A stretch of DNA of 64,000 nucleotides, taken from Ralstonia wenshanensis. Its GTDB lineage: Bacteria > Pseudomonadota > Gammaproteobacteria > Burkholderiales > Burkholderiaceae. Shown piece after piece: positions 18,201 to 26,659 of the stretch (its first letter is position 1; each line of letters starts with the position of its first letter). A program made the translations under genes and the position numbers. Location of the stretch: positions 496,001 through 560,000 of the forward strand of contig NZ_CP076413.1 in the NCBI RefSeq assembly GCF_021173085.1. Reading direction: 5' to 3'. The notes beneath the pieces were generated by a model. It was not told where the DNA came from. It made no database searches and saw nothing but the letters and a program-made list of their open reading frames with translations.

Positions 18201-18438
18201 TATTGACGGTGCCGAGTCTGGCTTGACCAATTGCCGTCGCCAAGTCGATGCGGCCTTTGTCGAGGAGCCGTGAGCGTGCACGCTCGCGCAACTCCGTCGC
18301 CGCCTTGACAGTGAACGTTGTGGCGAGGATGGCCTGCGGACGTGCAGCTCCCGATTCAAGCGCTTCCGCTAGAGTGGTGGTGAGCTTGTAGGTCTTACCG
18401 CTGCCGGCGCCGGCGCTGATGAACTCGATGTTATTCAT
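15262..18438 (-). CDS. AddA-like UvrD helicase with C-terminal RecB-type nuclease
   Basis: 1058 residues from ATG 18438, which overlaps the stop of the upstream gene (TAATG). Walker A 'AGAGSGKT' is at residues 9-16, with helicase motifs 'TTFTVKAATELRERA', 'VDEFQDTSPLQ', 'VGDPKQAIYGFRGAD' and 'HGAKGLEWPVVIL'. The C-terminus has a PD-(D/E)XK nuclease: an upstream His ('LGTALHLC'), 'GRIDLLVETPEGWVLLDHK' and 'PQLSAYAQAIE'. This is the architecture of AddA, which unwinds and cuts linear double-stranded DNA ends in recombination and phage defence. The pair with the AddB-like gene is complete. Because it is on a mobile island, defence against foreign linear DNA is a reasonable inference. Confidence 0.88.
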   Translation of the reverse strand: MNNIEFISAGAGSGKTYKLTTTLAEALESGAARPQAILATTFTVKAATELRERARSRLLDKGRIDLATAIGQARLGTVNSVCGQMLKRFCFELGLSPDQTVLSEGQTKRLLAASLAETLDKDGQAELVELTAKFGIEQAEWSKSIENIVKAARDNDISPVQLRAMGARNADLMLANWPTPSKGADPTEALTAALTQALADVSAYIQQTEAAGGQVAKNLREGHQELERLERVFRAGRWTWQDWLASCSIEAGARVKDRVQPVAEAAQVHESHPAFHADVRRYLDLVFNLAAEALDSYAEAKRMLGAVDFSDQEVLLLNVLRDNEEVREALVNELDLVMVDEFQDTSPLQLALFVELAKLAKRSVWVGDPKQAIYGFRGADARLISGILGAIEGWGGEIGEPLVTSRRSTPALVSLTNSVFESAFLPDLEPEDVRLQPWRSDIADQPVLLNWNFESSKNETDYLGLGQAVHALVNSDLKVEDKATKTLRPVRPGDIAVLCRKNDQVELAVASLTRWGIPSASPRAGLLGTPEAFLVLACLRRLLDPGDTVASALVLSLADGVPVEEWLADRLTFIAEKGAVSHQWKTAGASAHPLLVRLEALRPKLAALTPKEALRLAKAESHVARVASQWSSSPQQARTRIANVEALVELATAYEDECEAAKRPATVSGLLRWLEALAEAQDDDRATVADDAVSVMTHHGAKGLEWPVVILSSLGTEARSALWEVRARTEGNFNAERPLENRFVHFWLKTWGRRTQPQAAANAEASVIGRAMAADALAENKRLFYVSMTRARDVNVLVSCVRRRGANRGWVDELGATALLFGDSGPVALSDGKTILRESRTWTAGDCALEPPEQVATTCSWFVAAPAKDAQPLWYRPSNATGGAYGVAESEAVGTRIAISGSVAMDTLGTALHLCVARASVAGAVSEVDVERILSAWGVAHAVDNTAVLAQIRAFFAWLQQRWPDCAVHVEVPVEANRPDGTRLRGRIDLLVETPEGWVLLDHKANPGGTSRDDSLVQQHGPQLSAYAQAIEACTGKAVREQWLYLPVAARAVRTMAV

Positions 18439-21053
18439 TATTCCCAGCCTCCAAGCAGTACCAGAAGGTCTTTGTCCCAAGTCTTTGGCCCTTCAACTTG
18501 CAGCGTTCCTGGTGGCCCCTGGAAGTCGTCGCCCCCCCCAATGGGTACAACGTCGATTTGTCCTTCCGACCATTGTTCGGCGCGCCACTTCCAACTCGTC
18601 ATTGCTTGTTGGAGCAAGTCGGCAGTCGACCCAGCAGGAGGTGTGCGTACCTGCGCTTTGGGCATGACATCAGGTGCCGTCACGAACATTGCACCTGACT
18701 CGAGGATGAAGTAGCCCAATGCAGCCGGGGCGGAGCCCGTTTGCTGCTCGTAGAGTGAAGAGTAGAGGGCCAGCTGCAGGTGCTGGCCTCCATGTAATGT
18801 GGCGGCGTAGCGTTTGTCGCCGCGCCATTTCATGTCTAGTACCACGGACTGCCCATTGGGCAACTGCACGAGCAAGTCGGCTTTGCCGACGAGATGCACA
18901 CCACCGAGCTTTCCCTCAAGGTCGAATTCGGTACGAACCTCCGTCGCACCGGCCGCTCGCAGGTGACTCAGCATGGAGAGGATTGCACCCTCGCATACCG
19001 ACTTGAATCGTTGCTGACTCATCCCGGCGCCATGCATTAGAAGCAGCGCCCCTTCCGTCGCCAGCAGTTCATCGATATGTTCTCGAAACCACTCGATGGC
19101 TTGCTGGTCGGTCCAAGTCAGGCTACCAATCTGCTCGAAGAGCTTCTCAAAGACGCGATGTGCGAGAGTACCTAGGAGACGGTTATCTTCTTCGACGGCG
19201 AGCATCCGCGTGGGGCGTAGCCGAGCAACTCGTTTGACAGCGTAAAGTGCGGGGGCGTTGAACAGCTCCGAGAGGGCTGTATATGACTGTCTTTCGACGG
19301 GTAGCGCCAACGGCTCTCCTAACTCAATGTATCTGGGGGCTTGCGGCAGTTGCATGCTGGCGAGACTGGCCGAGAGCGTCCCGACGAACTCATTGCCAAG
19401 CTCGGTGTCCAGGTTGATGCAACTGTTCTGCAGGGTTGGTGCCAGCCTCAGAAGCAGTTGGCTGAAGGGGTGCTCTTCGGCGCCGGCGGGCGGCAGCACT
19501 AATGCGAATCGCTTCTTGGCTGCCAGAAGTGGTCGCAGCCACTGCTGGGCCAGCGCATTGAGTTCCTGTTGCGGGCCGCACAACTCGACGCCTAGCTTGC
19601 GCAGCGCTGCCAGTTCGGCCTGGGACCAGGGAAGAGACTGCGGTAATTGCGGCGTTGAAGGCATCCACCAGATGACCTCGTCGGCAGGCTCGATGCAAGC
19701 ACCGGCACTCGATTCGGCGCGGATGCAGCCCACCTGAGCGGGCGCGCCGGGGTTCATGACCCCAGCTGGCGTGGCTTGCGCTATCAGTTGTTCAACCTGA
19801 CGCGGCGTTAGGCTGGCAACGCCTTGACTTTGGAACTCAATGAGACCGTCACGAATGGCTGCGCACTGACCTGCGGCAGGGGTGAGTGCCGCACGCAGAG
19901 CCTCGTCGCCGGTAAGACGCTTGCGAATCGCTTCAGCGAGCCTATCGATGCGCGTCAGCAGGGCATCCACGGGGGCTCCCATGTCTCGAGTCCAGCGTTC
20001 GCCCTCGAGCCAAAATGCGATGTCACTGAGGATGGACGCCCCCTCATCGCTCGTCTTGAGGTCAGCCTTGACCTTCTCCCAGGCTTCGCCACCGATGCCC
20101 GGTTGGTCCGCCACAGCCCTGGCCAGGCTTGCTCGCACGCTGCGGCTGAAAGGGCCGATTGGGTGTGAGAGGAACTCGACGAGCCGCCCAATATCCACTG
20201 GCATCCAGCACATCTCAAGCGCTAGCCCCACGGCCTGCAGGGCGGGGCGAAGCCCGCTTGCGTTCCGAAAGCCGCTGCCGGCACCGCCTGTTGCCATCAT
20301 CGTGGCATCCAGTGAGTCGCCCTCAGACTCGCAGACCAGCAATCGGTCTGCATCTTGATACCGGCACGCGGCGCTAAGCCAATGCTCGGCTGTCTCGCGA
20401 GTTGACGCCTGTGCGAGTACTACGCTGCCATCGGCAACGGGGCCCTCCAAGATTTCGAGTTGGCCATCGCGTAGCGCTTGAACGGCGCGCTCCTGCAACT
20501 GTCGCAGCTGCCCGCTCCCCTGCGGTTCTGGTTGCCACTGTGTGACGTTTGGCAGTACGGCTAAGACCCTACGCCAGACCACTGGGAAACTTTCTATTGG
20601 GTCCACCAGCAGTACGGACCGAATCGGAGTGCGTTCAGTGGCTAGGCAAGCCAACACTTCGGTGAGGCGCTCGGCCTCGCCGGGCGGAATATCGCCGAAG
20701 GCCGATTGCTCGACCAATGCCAATTCTTCGAGCCTTCTTGGGCTACCGGCTGGCGTGGAGCCGTCCCAGCCAGCAAGGCGCCATTCATCGCGCCAAGCCA
20801 ATAGGCGGGCGCTCGTTCCAACACTGTCCGCTTCCAAAGACTGGCTGTAAAAGCGGGGCCCGTCGGCATGCCTTCTCAAGTGGCCCAGGTAGCTCGTCAC
20901 GCGGCGCGCTTGGGAAACCTCTGGCCGGCTCAGACCCAGGTACATCTCGAGGAGTCCAAGTAGGCCCATCCGACCAACGACAGGTTCGTTAAGGGTGTTC
21001 TTGAGCGAGGGTCCCTGGCGACCGTCTAGGTTGAGTCCGAACGTAATGTGCAT
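18438..21053 (-). CDS. AddB-like PD-(D/E)XK nuclease partner
   Basis: 871 residues. The C-terminal region is a RecB-type nuclease: 'LGTLAHRVFEKLF' with the first His, 'GKADLLVQLPNGQSVVLDMKW' with the D...DxK pair, and 'GQHLQLALYS' with the Q...Y motif. The N-terminal two thirds correspond to the helicase-like scaffold of AddB, but no Walker A P-loop is present at the start ('FGLNLDGRQGPSLKNTL' has no GKS/T), so this subunit should not hydrolyse ATP. I see no four-Cys iron-sulfur signature around the nuclease. It is translationally coupled to the AddA-like gene. The ribosome site is weak. Confidence 0.82.
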   Translation of the reverse strand: MHITFGLNLDGRQGPSLKNTLNEPVVGRMGLLGLLEMYLGLSRPEVSQARRVTSYLGHLRRHADGPRFYSQSLEADSVGTSARLLAWRDEWRLAGWDGSTPAGSPRRLEELALVEQSAFGDIPPGEAERLTEVLACLATERTPIRSVLLVDPIESFPVVWRRVLAVLPNVTQWQPEPQGSGQLRQLQERAVQALRDGQLEILEGPVADGSVVLAQASTRETAEHWLSAACRYQDADRLLVCESEGDSLDATMMATGGAGSGFRNASGLRPALQAVGLALEMCWMPVDIGRLVEFLSHPIGPFSRSVRASLARAVADQPGIGGEAWEKVKADLKTSDEGASILSDIAFWLEGERWTRDMGAPVDALLTRIDRLAEAIRKRLTGDEALRAALTPAAGQCAAIRDGLIEFQSQGVASLTPRQVEQLIAQATPAGVMNPGAPAQVGCIRAESSAGACIEPADEVIWWMPSTPQLPQSLPWSQAELAALRKLGVELCGPQQELNALAQQWLRPLLAAKKRFALVLPPAGAEEHPFSQLLLRLAPTLQNSCINLDTELGNEFVGTLSASLASMQLPQAPRYIELGEPLALPVERQSYTALSELFNAPALYAVKRVARLRPTRMLAVEEDNRLLGTLAHRVFEKLFEQIGSLTWTDQQAIEWFREHIDELLATEGALLLMHGAGMSQQRFKSVCEGAILSMLSHLRAAGATEVRTEFDLEGKLGGVHLVGKADLLVQLPNGQSVVLDMKWRGDKRYAATLHGGQHLQLALYSSLYEQQTGSAPAALGYFILESGAMFVTAPDVMPKAQVRTPPAGSTADLLQQAMTSWKWRAEQWSEGQIDVVPIGGGDDFQGPPGTLQVEGPKTWDKDLLVLLGGWE

Positions 21054-21620
21054 GGGCGGTTGTGACCGTACTAAGGTGCCAATTGAAAACTTTGTCGGGG
21101 ACTATGAGTGCCGAGGTAGACAGCTCAATCAGCGCATCGGGGCGGTTATCGCTCGTTTCCCAAGAGTACCTGGGTTCGGAGTCTAGGGGATTATCGAGAC
21201 GTTCCGTGTCTTGATTGGGCGCGTGCCATTACTCTCCAAGTCATGAGTTTGTGCGGCGTCGGTCAGCCGCCCGCTTGAGACGCGAAGTGTCCCAATCGTG
21301 CGGAAGACTGCTATCAAGCCGCAGAGAGTCATTCGGTCCGAACGATATCTCGCTCGCGTCGCTCTGAGTTACGGAAGGGGGGGCACAAACGCAGTATCCA
21401 CGCTAGAAATGGTGCTTGGTACGTCGATTTTTTTAGCCCTAAAGTTTCCCACTTATTTGTCGTTTCCTGTTTCTGATGGTGGTAATCGTCGTTCTGTGGG
21501 AATCCCCTCCTATGTGGGGGGTACATGTCGCAGCGTCAGTTGTATAAACGAGGGCGCACAATTAAGTGGCTGCTGACAAGGTGAGCGGCTCAAGATTCTC
21601 CATCTGCGGGTGAGAAGAGT
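21054..21620. other. Divergent intergenic region, no gene seen
   Basis: This 567-bp stretch separates the minus-strand AddB-like gene from the plus-strand SPFH operon and should hold both promoters. It is more AT-rich than its neighbours around 21420-21480. A short open frame at 21298-21576 has no ribosome site and is not accepted as a gene. I found no strong palindrome. Confidence 0.45.
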
Positions 21621-22685
21621 ATGGCAGTCATTGACTTAGTAAAGTGGAACGGCAGTCCCAACCTGCTGGCTTGGAAATTCCCGTCCGAAGAGCTATCGAC
21701 CTGGACGCAGCTCATCGTAAATGAATCCCAGGAGGCATTTGTCGTTCGAGGCGGCGCCTATGAGGGGCCGTTTGGTGCCGGTCGCCATACGCTTAGCACT
21801 GAAAATCTACCAGTCCTCCGCACGCTCATTGGAGTTCCCTTTGGCGGAAAATCTCCATTCACAGCGGAAGTATGGTTCGTCAATCGCGTTACCAATCTCG
21901 ACGTCCGGTGGGGGACGCCCGATGCCATTCAGTTGCAAGACCCGAAGTATGGCGTCATGGTTCCGGTTCGTGCCTTTGGGCAGTATGGTATTCGCATTAC
22001 TGACCCGAAGAAATTCCTTTTGAAGTTGGTTGGTACCCTTCCGGGGTTTGATAGCGACACTCTTGCGGAATATTTCCGAGGTGTATTTATCACCCGGATT
22101 AAAACGGAAATAGCAAACGCAATTACTCGTGCGGGCATCTCCGTCCTGGAAATCAGCACTCAGCTCGAGGCGCTGTCATCGGCCCTGAAGACCTCTCTGT
22201 CCGCTGAGATGGCGGAGTACGGGGTGGGGCTGGCTCAGTTCAATATTCACTCCATCAATGTTCCCGAAGAAGACCCAGCCGTAAAGAGCCTTAAGGCTGC
22301 GCTGGCGAAGCGTGCGGAGATGGGAATCATCGGCTTTACGTACCAGCAGGAGCGCAGCTTCAACGTGATGGAGACGGCTGCTGGAAACGAGGGGGCTGCA
22401 GGTTCCGTTCTCGGGGCTGGTCTCGGGTTTGGCATGGGTGTTGGGATGGGCCCTGCGTTGGGCCAAAGTTATTCCCAGCTTGCTACTCAAATTCAACCGC
22501 AGGCTGCAGCTCCGAGCGCCCCGGCGGCGGCGATGCAACCGCCTGCCAGCCCAACCGGAGGCGCAAGTCGGATTGGTGCGGCCGAAAGAATTCAGTTGCT
22601 TAAGGATTTGGCGGAACTGCGGGCAACAGGAATCTTGTCAGATTCGGAATTTGAAGCTGAAAAACAGAAAATTCTGGCGAGTTGA
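21621..22685 (+). CDS. SPFH-domain ('virion core'-like) protein with C-terminal SHOCT domain
   Basis: 354 residues. The N-terminal 250 residues match the bacterial SPFH/band-7 branch often named virion core protein (YdjI-like): 'VIDLVKWNGSPNLLAWKFPSEELSTWTQLIVNESQEAFVVRGG', 'PVRAFGQYGIRITDPKKFL', 'AEYGVGLAQFNIHSINVPEED'. A Gly-rich stretch and a Pro/Ala linker follow. The last 32 residues are a SHOCT domain ('IQLLKDLAELRATGILSDSEFEAEKQKIL'), a small oligomerisation module. Such proteins form membrane-associated scaffolds. First gene of a tight four-gene operon; its partners are a membrane protein, a zinc-ribbon/TPR protein and a lipoprotein. Confidence 0.85.
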   Translation: MAVIDLVKWNGSPNLLAWKFPSEELSTWTQLIVNESQEAFVVRGGAYEGPFGAGRHTLSTENLPVLRTLIGVPFGGKSPFTAEVWFVNRVTNLDVRWGTPDAIQLQDPKYGVMVPVRAFGQYGIRITDPKKFLLKLVGTLPGFDSDTLAEYFRGVFITRIKTEIANAITRAGISVLEISTQLEALSSALKTSLSAEMAEYGVGLAQFNIHSINVPEEDPAVKSLKAALAKRAEMGIIGFTYQQERSFNVMETAAGNEGAAGSVLGAGLGFGMGVGMGPALGQSYSQLATQIQPQAAAPSAPAAAMQPPASPTGGASRIGAAERIQLLKDLAELRATGILSDSEFEAEKQKILAS

Positions 22686-22694
22686 GGGGACGCA

Positions 22695-23381
22695 ATGACA
22701 ACTAAAGGAAAGCTGGCCGTCGCTGGCGCGCTTGTCGCCGCAACGATGCTGTTGGCGCTTTACGCCCTGCTGCCTGCGAACGCCTGGAACAGCACCGTCA
22801 CTTGCAGCGCCATTCTGCTCGCGCTGTTGAGCGGGACGCTGATTTTTCTACCGAGCCCACTGGCTCCGTCCGCCAAGACGAATGCTGCCAGGCTGGCTTT
22901 GCTTGGGCCGATGGGGCTGATGATTCTGTTTGCCTTGGGGCTGGCTGCTGTCGCACTGTTGTGTGCTTTGTTTGGGCGAGATGCCATCGCTTGGACGTTT
23001 CTGGTTCTCTCAATCGGGTCCTTCGCCATCGGCAATGTTCTTGCAAGTTCTGCTGCTACCGTTATTGACAACGTTGTGCAGGCTTCAACACCTCGGTACC
23101 AATATGAGTGGAGGCTTCAGTTGGAGGCGCTTGCCCGCAATTCAGCAGACAAGGCCGTAGCGGTTCGCTGTGAAAAGCTGGCAGAAGACATTCGCTATGC
23201 GCCGTCGCCGGTCAGTGGCATTGCGGATGCGGGGGCCGCCGCAATCACGGCCGAGATAGGCATGCTGCAGACGATGGCAAGTGCAGGAGATGTCGACGGA
23301 GCCAATAAGACGTTGGGCAAACTCGAGCGCCTGCTTACACAACACTGGCAGGCCATGATTGCTGCCCGCTCGCACGCATAA
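22695..23381 (+). CDS. Membrane protein of the SPFH operon
   Basis: 228 residues, starting 9 nt after the SPFH stop. About four hydrophobic helices lie in the first 130 residues ('LAVAGALVAATMLLALYALL', 'VTCSAILLALLSGTLIFL', 'MGLMILFALGLAAVALLCALF', 'IAWTFLVLSIGSFAIGNVL'). A cytoplasmic helical tail of about 100 residues follows ('YEWRLQLEALARNSADKAVAVRCEKLAEDIRYAPSPVSG'). I do not recognise a family. The operon position makes it the likely membrane anchor or channel partner of the SPFH protein. Confidence 0.75.
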   Translation: MTTKGKLAVAGALVAATMLLALYALLPANAWNSTVTCSAILLALLSGTLIFLPSPLAPSAKTNAARLALLGPMGLMILFALGLAAVALLCALFGRDAIAWTFLVLSIGSFAIGNVLASSAATVIDNVVQASTPRYQYEWRLQLEALARNSADKAVAVRCEKLAEDIRYAPSPVSGIADAGAAAITAEIGMLQTMASAGDVDGANKTLGKLERLLTQHWQAMIAARSHA

Positions 23382-23406
23382 CATTGAAGAACCGGGGAGA
23401 AGGGGT

Positions 23407-25650
23407 TTGGAGGATAGTCAGGTTAAGCTCGTCTGCAAAGGTTGCGGAGCAAGTCTGGAGTATTCGGCAGGAGCACGTGCTCTTAAGTGCGTATATTGTT
23501 CTGCGGTCACGGAGATTCCAGCTGAAGAGGATGAGGCGCTTGCCGATGCACCGGAAATCGTCATCCCAATGGCGGTTACAAAGGCGCAGCTGGAAGACGC
23601 TGTGTACCAGCATTTGGCGGCAGGTAAGTACACGCCGGATAATTTGCTCGAGCACGCCACCTTCAGCAAGGTGGAGCAGTTTTATGTTCCTGCCTACGTG
23701 TTCTCCGGCGGGTTCGAGGCCGAGTGGACTGCCAGCTTTGGCTACGACAGGACCGAGCACTATACGGCGTTTGAGCGCGACTCCCAGGGGAATTCCCGGC
23801 CCGTAACGAAAACAAAGACTGTCACCGACTGGCGACCAGTCAACGGCACGGATTCCGGCAGGTTTTCGGTGCTGACCTATGCCGGTAGTCGCCTGCAGCA
23901 AAGCTCGCTTCCCCTCACAGGCAATCTCGTGGAGTTGTGCCACGGACGCTCAGGTGCGACTGCCTATGATGTGTCGTACACAAGTGGCATTGAGATTGAG
24001 TCATTCTCTGTCACCCAATCCGATGCATATCGAGGCAGAGGGGAGACGCTGGTCAACGCCGTTATCGACGAAAGCGTCAAACAGCACGCTCAGGGAGACC
24101 ATCAGAAAGACTGGCATTGGACCGCATCAATTTCCAAGCAGTGCGCGACCGCCATATTGCCGGTATGTCACGTCGTCTACGAGTACGAAGGGAAGTCCTA
24201 CGAGATTTGGACGGACGGTACCAATACGACCAATCTTGTTGCCGAATCCTCTCCGGAAGACCATGACCGAAAGCGGTCAGTTCAACGCGGGTTCATTCCA
24301 GCTGCGCTGGCAGCGCTAGCGGCCGGCGGTCTTGGCGTGATGGGCGGTCCAGCCGTGGAGCGCTTTGCTGACCCGAAGTTGATTGGCGGCGCTGTCATTG
24401 TTGCCTTGCTCTATGGTGTTATCCGGCGGCATTCCATCCTGTCATATTCGCAGCGTTTGCGGCAGGCGCTACTCGCGCAGCGAAAGCTTGCCGCCACCAA
24501 CACTTCCGAATTGAGCGAACCACAACGCAAGGAGTTGATGGACGCGTGCCAGCGTCCGAACCGCCCAGCGTTGTCTGACACCGCTCGGGACAGGATGGTG
24601 TTGCCGCTGGTCTCAGCGGTGGCAATGGCGGCAGTAGTCGTTCCTCCGGTGTCGATGCGGATGACGTCATCGCCAAGTACGTCAAGTGCCGTCGCAATGC
24701 GGCAGGCGTCTCCATATGAGATGTCGCGAACACCCATTGGGGCAGAATCGCCTAAGGGAGGGGAAGCGCCGGCTACCTCTTCGGCAGAATTGCCCAAGGC
24801 TGCCGAGGTGCCTGCAGCGCCTGCGGCACCCCAGCCAGCTCAGGAGAGTCCGGCGCAGTCGCAGCAAGTACAACCCGCGCAAGCTGTGCAGCCTCCTGCT
24901 TCCGCTCAAGGACAGACAGTCGCGCCTACGGTGGCGCTGCCCACGGATATTGATGCAGTGTTGCAGCATGCCGCTGCGGCCGACTGGGGCGGGGTCGATT
25001 CGCTTACCGGGCGTATTCAGCAACAGGGTACGCCTGCCGCCGGAAATCGTGACCGGGTTGCCGCTCGAAGTGCCAATGCGGAGGGCAAAGCTGCGCTTCA
25101 ACACGCTGACTTTGAACAAGCCATTGCTTCTTTCAAGCGCGGAGTTGAGGCGGACCCTCTCGACCTCGAACTCCTCAACAACCTTGGGTATGCCCTGGGT
25201 GAGGGCGGTCATCAAACCGATGCGGTAACCGTGCTTGGCGAGGTGTTGCACCGCGCGCCTCGTAGAACCGCCGCGTGGGCCAATCTTTCGACGAACCTGG
25301 CCGAGCTTGGGCAGCCTGAGCAGGCTAAATCTGCGCTGGTCGTGGCGCTGCATTACTCCTCGCAGAGGGAGCGAACGATTGAGTTCCTGCGGCAGCAGAG
25401 CACTTCTGGTCGCTCCGCAGCGATTCGCGAGGTAAGTGCGGCGGTATATCAATCTGCCGACGCAGTACCAGCTTTGGTCAAGCAGACGCCGGCCGCCATA
25501 GCGGCGCGGCCCGCTTCTGCGCGCGAGCGTAGCAACGTCGGAGAGAAAGCCGCCGGTGTTCGCACGCAGGCGCAAGCCGAAGAAGCATACGTTCGTCAGA
25601 TGAATCAACAACTCGAACGCCAACTCAAAGAACTTGGCCCACAACGATGA
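23407..25650 (+). CDS. Zinc-ribbon membrane protein with TPR repeats
   Basis: 747 residues from TTG 23407, preceded by GGAGAAGGGG; the frame opens earlier at 23359 but would overlap the previous gene. Residues 8-30 form a zinc ribbon (CKGCG...CVYC). A large unassigned domain follows ('FYVPAYVFSGGFEAEWTASFGYDR'). Two hydrophobic segments (about 300-345 and 400-420) flank a charged region. After a Pro/Ala/Gln-rich linker come two or three TPR-like repeats ('GKAALQHADFEQAIASFKRGVEADPLDLELLNNLGYALGEGG...'). The domain order resembles the zinc-ribbon partners that accompany YdjI-like SPFH proteins. The ends of this gene and the lipoprotein gene overlap (ATGA). Confidence 0.75.
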   Translation: MEDSQVKLVCKGCGASLEYSAGARALKCVYCSAVTEIPAEEDEALADAPEIVIPMAVTKAQLEDAVYQHLAAGKYTPDNLLEHATFSKVEQFYVPAYVFSGGFEAEWTASFGYDRTEHYTAFERDSQGNSRPVTKTKTVTDWRPVNGTDSGRFSVLTYAGSRLQQSSLPLTGNLVELCHGRSGATAYDVSYTSGIEIESFSVTQSDAYRGRGETLVNAVIDESVKQHAQGDHQKDWHWTASISKQCATAILPVCHVVYEYEGKSYEIWTDGTNTTNLVAESSPEDHDRKRSVQRGFIPAALAALAAGGLGVMGGPAVERFADPKLIGGAVIVALLYGVIRRHSILSYSQRLRQALLAQRKLAATNTSELSEPQRKELMDACQRPNRPALSDTARDRMVLPLVSAVAMAAVVVPPVSMRMTSSPSTSSAVAMRQASPYEMSRTPIGAESPKGGEAPATSSAELPKAAEVPAAPAAPQPAQESPAQSQQVQPAQAVQPPASAQGQTVAPTVALPTDIDAVLQHAAAADWGGVDSLTGRIQQQGTPAAGNRDRVAARSANAEGKAALQHADFEQAIASFKRGVEADPLDLELLNNLGYALGEGGHQTDAVTVLGEVLHRAPRRTAAWANLSTNLAELGQPEQAKSALVVALHYSSQRERTIEFLRQQSTSGRSAAIREVSAAVYQSADAVPALVKQTPAAIAARPASARERSNVGEKAAGVRTQAQAEEAYVRQMNQQLERQLKELGPQR

Positions 25651-26342
25651 AATCCTATATTTGCCGCTCAGCGGTCTGCGTGGTTGCGACGGCTTCGCTT
25701 CTGACCGCCGGTTGTGCTTCAAATGGTACGGTTAGCGGTTCCAATGCGGGGGACCAAGCTGCACTAGGCGCAGGGTTGGGCGCCGTCGCTGGATTCGCAT
25801 TGTGCAAAGCCGTTGGTGGGTCCAATGTGGCGTGTAGAAACGCCGCACTGTTGGCGGGTGCGGCCGGCGGTTATCTCGGTTGGCGAAACGGCAAGGAGAA
25901 GGACCTTGCGGAAGCGCGGGCGTTGGAGACCTCCCTCAAGGCGCAAAACGTGCCCGTGAAGACCGACACGGCAACCTTGGTACAAAAGGATGACGCAGGA
26001 AAGTCGGTCAATGTCGATGCATGGAAAGGAACGACCGTTGGCCTGCCGCCAACCATGCTGGCAAATCGCAGCCCGGACCTTCAAAAAAGCGTCGAGTTGA
26101 CGGGCAAGCTCGCAGCCTCTCGTTCCGAGCCTTGCCAAGTTCTCGTTTCAGTTCCGCCGAGCGAGAGGACTACCGTCGTAGGCTGGTTGAACAACGGGAT
26201 GGCACAGAGCGGGAAGGCCGGTCAGCCGACGCCTGAGGTCCGGGTGGTTGCGAGCAAGCCTGGCGATATTCCGTTCCTTCGCGTTCAACCGCAGAACCAG
26301 CAGCAATTTGCTGACGTACCGCGCTCACCTGAGGCGGTGTGA
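25647..26342 (+). CDS. Glycine-zipper lipoprotein
   Basis: 231 residues. A signal peptide ends in the lipobox 'LLTAGC' (Cys at about 23), so it is lipidated. Residues 37-80 are a glycine-zipper region ('GDQAALGAGLGAVAGFALCKAVGGSNVACRNAALLAGAAGGYLGW') of the type that inserts in membranes or self-associates. The remaining part is a soluble domain with 'PCQVLVSVPPSERTTVVGWLNNGM', loosely OmpA/peptidoglycan-associated in feel but without clear motifs. It overlaps the zinc-ribbon gene by 4 bp and closes the operon, which places one member of the module in the outer or inner membrane. Confidence 0.75.
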   Translation: MKSYICRSAVCVVATASLLTAGCASNGTVSGSNAGDQAALGAGLGAVAGFALCKAVGGSNVACRNAALLAGAAGGYLGWRNGKEKDLAEARALETSLKAQNVPVKTDTATLVQKDDAGKSVNVDAWKGTTVGLPPTMLANRSPDLQKSVELTGKLAASRSEPCQVLVSVPPSERTTVVGWLNNGMAQSGKAGQPTPEVRVVASKPGDIPFLRVQPQNQQQFADVPRSPEAV

Positions 26343-26497
26343 TTGCGAAGGTCATGCTTCTTCGCTGACCGACGGCAAAGCGGATGAATGTTGTGACGTC
26401 ATTTGCCGCAAGGGGATGTCGAGGGCAATTAATCTGTGAGCAAATAGCACCTCCGCGATAGGGTTTTGCTTCGAGCGCAAGACGACTCCTTCGCCAT

Positions 26498-26527
26498 TGG
26501 TAAGGCCGTACGCGCGCTCTCGACCCC
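26498..26527. repeat. 30-bp imperfect direct repeat, copy 1
   Basis: Begins TGGTAAGGCCGTA and ends CCCC; 25 of 30 positions match copy 2 at 27604-27633. The two copies flank the lone nuclease-like gene at 26660-27343. Confidence 0.5.
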
Positions 26528-26659
26528 ACTGATACTGATAAGCCCATCGCGTATGTCGTTGATATCGGCAATGCCAAGGCGATTTTGGCGCAGCACTTCA
26601 AGACACGTCCGGACCTCGTCACCATCAGTATCTAACCCCGTTCCATCTGGAGAAGAGCC

